Below are positions 14,357 through 18,824 of a stretch of 18,824 nucleotides of DNA, piece after piece. Position 1 is the stretch's first letter. Each line of letters starts with the position of its first letter. The DNA comes from Candidatus Sabulitectum sp. (GTDB lineage: Bacteria; Fermentibacterota; Fermentibacteria; Fermentibacterales; JCC-6). Below the pieces are notes generated by a model. It ran no database searches. It saw only the letters and a list, made by a program, of their open reading frames with translations, and had not been told where the DNA came from. The stretch is from the NCBI GenBank assembly GCA_029940175.1, contig JAOZRM010000035.1, forward strand, positions 1-18,824, read 5' to 3'. Both the position numbers and the translations under genes were made by a program.

Positions 14357-16429
14357 ATGGACGAGCTTGGTGTATGTAAGCAGAGAATTAGGCAAATACT
14401 GGGGGCCTTGCCCTGCGGTTACATATATGGAGAAGTTGTTGTAAACGGGAACGGTGATTCGGAGGATTATACTGTTCTTGATGTGAATCATGCTTTCTCA
14501 GATATCACAGCAACCACGAGAGAGAAGGTTCTCGGATCACGGATAGCCGGTCTTTTTTCGCTTTCTTCCGTAAAGGATGACATAGCGATTTTTTCTGCTG
14601 TTGCGATCACTGGCGATCCTGTTGAGAAAGAATTCTATTCTCCGCACTTTGGTAATCATTTCAGATTGTTCTGCTTTTCTCCCGAACAGGGTTTTTTCAT
14701 TGCCCTGCTTACTGATCTGTCCCAGGAAAAGAAACTTGAGAATCGCCTTGATTTTGTCTGGCAATTCGGCAATTCCACATCTGATGAATTCTTTATTCTT
14801 GCCCCCTCAGGAAAATTTGTTCTGGGAAACAATGCGGTAGCCACAAAATTGGGGACAAATCTGGTAGGTATTCCAGGTCATAAGCTTTCCGACCTGAATC
14901 CTATAGCTGATGGAGAGTGGTGGGAAACTTTGTGGAATTCTCTGCTTCAGCGAGGCTCCCTGCAATTTGAGACAGATCACAAGGGGAAGGATAATGTTGT
15001 TTATCCTGTGGAACTCTCAGTTGACCTGATGGAGTTTGACGGTAGAAAATATGCCTCTTTTGTTGCAAAGAATGTTTCTGCCAAGCAAATCATCTCAAAA
15101 GCTCTCAGGCAGGATAGAAGATTTGCTGAGCATGCTGCCTCTATGGCAGGTTATTTCGTATGGATGATAGATTCCCTGGGTGTGTTTCGCCCTCTCCTTG
15201 GTGGGAATGGCAATCTTGTTGCAGGACCGGTGGATGATGTGTTCTTTTCCAGCATCCATCATGATGACAGAAACCTGCTGGCAAAAGCTATTCAGGCCGA
15301 AGCGGAAGGAACCAGGGATTTGCGGCTGAAAACCGAAAGAGGAGCTGTTTATCACAGGTTCAAATGGTCCAGAGTTGAGGATAATTGTATAGTGGGGATC
15401 AGCTACCCTGTGGGCGGAACCGGGCTGGCAGGCATTGGAAGTCATTCGATTGCAATGGATGCTCTTACTTTGATGGCAGAATCCGTACTTGTGCGAGTTA
15501 ACAAGCTGGAAATTGCACTGAACCAGAACAATATCGGTGTAGCAACCAGAATGGTGCAAGCCCTTACTGCAAACTTTGCAAGTATTTCCGGAAAGAACAA
15601 TTTCCCGGAAAAGATCAGATTGGATGCCTATTTAACGGAAAAAGAGGGCATGCTGAAACAGTTGATTGAGCCTGAAATATCTTTGATTCTTGATGTATCC
15701 ACCAGATCTGTTGGCCTGATTGACCCTTCTTCTCTGGAGAATATACTTGTAAGACTGTTTCTCGCAATTCAGAGCACCGAACTGGTTACAGGCATTTCAA
15801 TGCGTTCATTCACTGACACCCTAAATGCCGGTCTTTTTGTAACTGTTTCCGGTAAAGACGGTATTCAAGCAGCTCTTGAGAGTGCATTCATCCCCGTTAA
15901 GAGCCAGGTACCCGGGCTGGCTTCAGTTTATGCAATGGTCAGAGCCGGAGGAGGACGGGTTTACTATGAGACTCTGGATGACCAGGTACAGTTTACCCTG
16001 AATTTCCCCAAGGCAGGACTGGATGATGATTCCGCTTTTATTCTTGTTGCTCTTCCTGACAGTGTCGATGCTGCAAGAACAAGTGCAGCCTTGAGAAGTG
16101 CAGGTTTTTCTGTAGCAGTAGAAAACAGCTTCTCAGAGATACTTCGTAGAATAAGCGAAGAGGAAGTTGGCCTGCTAATTGTATCAACATTCATGTCTGA
16201 TTTTTCCCTGGAGGATATCAGGTCAAAGATTTCCGGCGTGTCTTTGATCCAGATCGGGGGAAAACCCGCTGACAACCATACTAAATACCTTCCTCATGAT
16301 TTTCGTACAAATGATCTGGTAGCCATGGTAAATGAGATAACCAGTGCTACAACTGAAACGCTTCAGGCAATAGATCTCCCAGGCGGAAATCTCTGGGGGG
16401 AACCCCATCTGATGCCACCGTTATCTTGA
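14357..16429 (+). CDS. Multi-PAS protein with degenerate histidine-kinase and receiver domains
   Basis: The protein has 690 residues from ATG 14357, with GGGGG a few nt upstream. GTG 14282 has no SD. There is no transmembrane segment, so it should be cytoplasmic. Three PAS-like domains lie at about 10-125, 131-245 and 253-350. Residues 366-412 occupy the dimerisation-helix position, but where hybrid kinases have the H-box (AHDFNNLL) it reads VLVRVNKLE, without His. Residues 420-552 follow the HATPase order, ending GLASVYAMVRAGGGRV like the usual GLGLATVYGIV segment, yet the N-box and DxGxG motifs are gone. Residues 558-660 look like a receiver with the Asp site replaced (GLLIVSTFMSD). It is probably a signalling scaffold or ligand sensor without phosphotransfer. 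Its 3' end overlaps the convergent cdd gene by 83 nt. Confidence 0.75.
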   Translation: MDELGVCKQRIRQILGALPCGYIYGEVVVNGNGDSEDYTVLDVNHAFSDITATTREKVLGSRIAGLFSLSSVKDDIAIFSAVAITGDPVEKEFYSPHFGNHFRLFCFSPEQGFFIALLTDLSQEKKLENRLDFVWQFGNSTSDEFFILAPSGKFVLGNNAVATKLGTNLVGIPGHKLSDLNPIADGEWWETLWNSLLQRGSLQFETDHKGKDNVVYPVELSVDLMEFDGRKYASFVAKNVSAKQIISKALRQDRRFAEHAASMAGYFVWMIDSLGVFRPLLGGNGNLVAGPVDDVFFSSIHHDDRNLLAKAIQAEAEGTRDLRLKTERGAVYHRFKWSRVEDNCIVGISYPVGGTGLAGIGSHSIAMDALTLMAESVLVRVNKLEIALNQNNIGVATRMVQALTANFASISGKNNFPEKIRLDAYLTEKEGMLKQLIEPEISLILDVSTRSVGLIDPSSLENILVRLFLAIQSTELVTGISMRSFTDTLNAGLFVTVSGKDGIQAALESAFIPVKSQVPGLASVYAMVRAGGGRVYYETLDDQVQFTLNFPKAGLDDDSAFILVALPDSVDAARTSAALRSAGFSVAVENSFSEILRRISEEEVGLLIVSTFMSDFSLEDIRSKISGVSLIQIGGKPADNHTKYLPHDFRTNDLVAMVNEITSATTETLQAIDLPGGNLWGEPHLMPPLS

Positions 16430-16727
16430 AATCCTCATCACAGAATTCCCACAAAACCTGCCTGCATGCCCCGCAGGGTACAGGTGGTCCATCAGGAGAG
16501 TAGATCACAATCTTCTTAAACCTTCTCATCCCAGTTGCAATTGCTGCGAATAGAGCTGATCTTTCTGCACACATCGTCATACCATAGGAAGAATTCTCAA
16601 CATTTACACCACCGTGAACATTGCCGTCGCAGTCCTCCAGAACTGCGGCGACCCGGAAGTGTGAGTATGGAGAATAGCACCTGGCAACAAGAAGTTTAGC
16701 CTCGTTAATCATTTCATTGGATGTCAT
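16347..16727 (-). CDS. cdd: Cytidine deaminase
   Basis: The protein has 126 residues, the size of the small tetrameric zinc-dependent cytidine deaminases. The signature NVENSSYG (42-49) binds the nucleoside. Cys53 and catalytic Glu55 lie in CAER, and Cys85/Cys88 in PCGACRQ complete the zinc site. The C-terminus LLPEAFQL is typical. It converts cytidine or deoxycytidine to uridine or deoxyuridine for pyrimidine salvage. It follows deoB with a 14-nt overlap and has its own AGAGG 6 nt before the ATG, so the two form a nucleoside-salvage operon. The last 83 nt are antisense to the end of the PAS protein gene. Confidence 0.95.
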   Translation of the reverse strand: MTSNEMINEAKLLVARCYSPYSHFRVAAVLEDCDGNVHGGVNVENSSYGMTMCAERSALFAAIATGMRRFKKIVIYSPDGPPVPCGACRQVLWEFCDEDFKITVASDGVPPRDFRLGDLLPEAFQL

Positions 16728-17889
16728 GGTGTACCTCTTTCAGGAAAGATCTGCCGGGAAAATCTCCACCAGTTTGAAAAAACTCAGCCAGAGTACAGGC
16801 AATATCACTGAATGTAGATCGTGTTCCAAGGGAGAGCCCTGAAAACCCAGGGGAGTACACCAGAAGGGGAACAAATTCCCTTGAGTGGTCTGTGCTGGGT
16901 GTGGTGGGATCATTGCCGTGATCTGCCGTGATGATCAACAGGTCCTCCCGGGTAAGGGATTTCAGTAAACGCGGTATCCAGCGATCCACATCAGCAAGAC
17001 CCTGAGCAAATCCCTGATAGTCGTTTCTGTGTCCCCACTTTGAATCAAAATCGCAGAAATTCGCAAAGATAAATCCTCCTGCAGAGATACTGATCTTCTC
17101 CAGAAGCAGGTTCATTCCCTGTGAGTTATTGGCGGTGTGTTCTGTTTTGATGTTTCTGTGGTTGAAAAGGTCATCAATTTTGCCCACTCCAGTCACAGCA
17201 ATCCCCTTCTCAACCAGCTTGTCAAGAAGTGTTTCACCGGGAGGAGAGACAGAAAAATCCCTTCTACTGGCAGTTCTGGTGTACCGGCCGGCCTGGCCGA
17301 TGAAAGGTCTTGCAATAACCCTGCTGACTCCCAGGTCAGGGGGAACAAGCATTTTCCTGGCAATTCTGCAACATCGGTAAAGTTCATCCAGTGATACCGC
17401 AGATTCATGAGCTGCAATTTGAAAAACACTGTCAGCAGAGGTGTAAACGATCAGCCCTTCAGTACGGATCTGTTCTTCACCCAGACGCTGTATTATTTCA
17501 GTTCCTGATGCAACTTCATTTCCAAGAATAGCATGTCCGCAGGCAAGGGAGAATTCATCTATGAATGCAGTTGGAAATCCTGATGGAAAGGTGGGCATAG
17601 CCACAGATGATACCAGCCCCATCATCTCCCAGTGGCCTGTTGTAGAATCTTTTCCTTTAGACATTTCACTGAGTTTTCCCCATGATGCAATCGGTGAGCT
17701 CACTGGTTTAATTCCGGAAACAGGATGAATATTTCCAAGCCCCATCTTCTGCAGGTTAGGCAGGCTAAGGCCTCCAACAGCTCTGGCTGTATTTCCCAGT
17801 GTATCACTTCCACTGTCACCGTAATCAGCAGCATCGGGCATCTCGCCGATACCCACCCCATCCAGCACAAGCACAACTGCTTTTTTCAA
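16714..17889 (-). CDS. deoB: Phosphopentomutase
   Basis: The protein has 391 residues from TTG 17889, matching the family length (about 390-405). It interconverts ribose/deoxyribose 1- and 5-phosphates in nucleoside breakdown. Alkaline-phosphatase-superfamily metal sites are visible: Asp10 in LVLDGVGIGEMPDA, the phospho-Thr region GKDSTTGHWE (79-88), CDFDSKWGHRND (279-290), TADHGND (321-327) and DHSRE (334-338). The TTG is chosen because GAGGAGG lies 5 nt upstream and the protein then begins MKKAVVLVLDG, as in the family. An ATG at 17964 would add 25 unconserved residues and run into the probable promoter. Co-translation with cdd indicates a salvage pathway. Confidence 0.95.
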   Translation of the reverse strand: MKKAVVLVLDGVGIGEMPDAADYGDSGSDTLGNTARAVGGLSLPNLQKMGLGNIHPVSGIKPVSSPIASWGKLSEMSKGKDSTTGHWEMMGLVSSVAMPTFPSGFPTAFIDEFSLACGHAILGNEVASGTEIIQRLGEEQIRTEGLIVYTSADSVFQIAAHESAVSLDELYRCCRIARKMLVPPDLGVSRVIARPFIGQAGRYTRTASRRDFSVSPPGETLLDKLVEKGIAVTGVGKIDDLFNHRNIKTEHTANNSQGMNLLLEKISISAGGFIFANFCDFDSKWGHRNDYQGFAQGLADVDRWIPRLLKSLTREDLLIITADHGNDPTTPSTDHSREFVPLLVYSPGFSGLSLGTRSTFSDIACTLAEFFQTGGDFPGRSFLKEVHHDIQ

Positions 17890-17894
17890 ATCAA

Positions 17895-17901
17895 CCTCCT
17901 C
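17895..17901 (-). promoter_or_regulatory. Shine-Dalgarno that sets the TTG start of deoB
   Basis: GAGGAGG on the minus strand lies 5 nt before TTG 17889. It is the strongest SD near this gene and excludes the longer reading. Confidence 0.85.
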
Positions 17902-17935
17902 TTCATGCTGAACATAAGAACCTTTTCCAGTAAGC

Positions 17936-17964
17936 GGAATAGAGGGGCTCATCTTTGTAGTCAA
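17936..17964 (-). promoter_or_regulatory. Candidate promoter for deoB-cdd
   Basis: The minus strand shows TTGACT (17964-17959), a 17-nt spacer and TATTCC (17941-17936). The -35 is good and the -10 poor. The predicted leader is about 40 nt. It overlaps the -35 of the divergent promoter. Confidence 0.35.
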
Positions 17965-17983
17965 GTATGCTTCTTTGTATAGT
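17955..17983 (+). promoter_or_regulatory. Candidate promoter for the methyltransferase gene
   Basis: TTGTAG (17955-17960), a 17-nt spacer and TATAGT (17978-17983; five of six matches to TATAAT) lie about 50 nt before the methyltransferase ATG at 18036. Confidence 0.45.
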
Positions 17984-18035
17984 CTGTAAATGGAACGATA
18001 TTTGTGGTGTACATCTGGAAGCAGAGAGGTTTAAG

Positions 18036-18824
18036 ATGATATACGATGACGGTGAAGCATACGACAAAGAGAAGGCCGATAATATTTACTACGAGATGTG
18101 GTTCGTGCTAACGCTCGGTGCACCCTTGGTTTCCGGCTTAGTTGCGCTTCGAGATGGTTGAACACTACCTTGACAAATATCTTCCAGAAAAAGGAAAAGT
18201 TCTTGATGCTGGCGGTGGTACAGGTGAGTTTACTCTACGTGCTGCAGGTCTAAGACCTGATCTATCATTCATTAATTTTGATCTGTCTCATGGCATGCTG
18301 GAAACTGCCCGGGAAAAGATCCTTCAAGCCGGTATGGAATTCAGAATCAGCAATCAGCAGGGTGACATCATGAACATGCCTTTTAACAGTGGAGCATTTG
18401 ATTATGTCATGTGCCTGGGTGATGCTTTCAGTTTCTGCACCGATTTTCAGAAAGCATTCTCGGAGCTTACCAGAGTTACCGGAAAGAAAGGGCTGTTTCA
18501 TCTTTCTGTAAACTCTTTCTGGGGCAATTTTGCAGCCATGATCGGAAAAGGGCCTGATCTGGGATTCACTTACGAAGATGTGATGAGTTACCTTGAAACA
18601 AGGATCATCCAGCAAAAAGGTGTTTCCACCCACTGCAGAAGCTTTACATTTCATGAATTGAAAGAAATGGGAGAAAGGAACGGGCTGAAAATAGTCAAAG
18701 CCTTTTCATCTCCGGTACTTCCCGCCCACAAAGACTGGCTGAATGATACTGAGAAGCATGAGCAGATCCTGGTGTTGCAGTACAGATTCTGTGAGCAGCA
18801 GAATCTGCTGGATCACGGAAACCA
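18036..18824 (+). pseudogene. Class I SAM-dependent methyltransferase, interrupted by a 46-bp insertion; 3' end beyond window
   Basis: ATG 18036 has AGAGG 6 nt upstream and starts MIYDDGEAYDKEKADNIYYE, the usual lead-in of small-molecule methyltransferases. This frame stops at 18159-18161. A second frame, open from 18142 to the window end, continues with EMVEHYLDKYLPEKG and motif I VLDAGGGTG, then FDLSHGML and GDIMNMPF. It has no SD of its own. Removing 18106-18151 joins the two as ...YYEMWFEMVEHYLDKYL..., with 247 residues up to the edge. The inserted DNA brings a frame change and, in the second frame, a TAG at 18139. The gene is likely inactive unless ribosomes bypass the insert or the assembly is wrong. 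The methyl acceptor is unknown. Confidence 0.78.
18106..18151 (+). other. 46-bp insertion inside the methyltransferase gene, flanked by TTCG repeats
   Basis: TTCG at 18102-18105 recurs at 18148-18151, so the extra DNA (42 bp plus one TTCG copy) looks like an insertion with a 4-bp target duplication. An alternative reading uses the longer repeat CGAGATG (18092-18098 and 18150-18156), making it 58 bp. Both sizes shift the frame by +1 and both are cured by removal. The ends show only weak inverted similarity (GC..AAC against GTT..GC). I do not recognise the element. Confidence 0.65.

Noticed and set aside
18106..18151. The methyltransferase insert as an integron attC site (AAC...GTT arrangement with a partial hairpin)
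   Set aside because: The core sites do not fit RYYYAAC/GTTRRRY, the length is below the known attC range, and no integrase or cassette is nearby.
17967..18161. A separate 64-residue protein gene ending at 18161
   Set aside because: Its second half is the methyltransferase N-terminus from ATG 18036 plus frameshifted insert sequence. It is not an independent gene.
1..18824. CRISPR arrays, tRNA/rRNA genes, transposases or prophage genes
   Set aside because: No regularly spaced repeats, tRNA-like folds, rRNA sequence or recombinase motifs were seen on either strand.

Overview
This is a bacterial chromosome segment of moderate GC content with tightly packed genes and many GTG/TTG starts. An LpxH homologue implies lipid A and so a Gram-negative (diderm) envelope. 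The class II B12-dependent ribonucleotide reductase suits an anaerobic or microaerophilic lifestyle. The mix of YfhO, flippase-like membrane proteins, radical SAM and bacterial PC4 resembles FCB-group or candidate-phylum genomes. That placement is an impression, not a result. The best start codons were chosen by Shine-Dalgarno (SD) position and by 4-nt stop/start overlaps, so several differ from the longest open frame.

Layout. Positions 2-526 (+) hold the 3' end of a probably exported, propeller-like protein. A strong bidirectional terminator follows at 542-573. Positions 608-11066 (-) hold one run of eleven genes, each overlapping its neighbour or separated by 1 nt. In transcription order they are: ECF sigma factor, zinc-binding anti-sigma factor, small exported protein, lipoprotein, LpxH, polyisoprenyl-phosphate-type GT2, GT4, NAD-dependent epimerase/dehydratase, flippase-like membrane protein, YfhO-like GT-C protein, and a fusion of a second flippase-like domain with a radical SAM enzyme. 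The set reads as an envelope glycolipid or lipid-linked sugar assembly operon placed under its own sigma switch.

Divergent from it is nrdJ (11268-13628, +), with NrdR-box-like sequence in the shared intergenic region. A large hairpin (13691-13738) separates nrdJ from a convergent PC4-family ssDNA-binding protein gene (13747-13983, -), whose SD lies inside a small hairpin. Next is a 690-residue PAS-rich protein (14357-16429, +) that has the layout of a hybrid histidine kinase but appears to have lost the phospho-His, the ATP-binding boxes and the receiver Asp. Its 3' end overlaps the convergent deoB-cdd nucleoside-salvage pair (17889-16347, -) by 83 nt.

At the right end (18036-18824, +) is a SAM-dependent methyltransferase gene, cut by the window edge. 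It is split by a 46-bp insertion flanked by TTCG repeats. Removing the insertion restores one reading frame. The most unusual items are the flippase/radical SAM fusion, the sigma-headed eleven-gene operon, the pseudo-hybrid-kinase and the interrupted methyltransferase.
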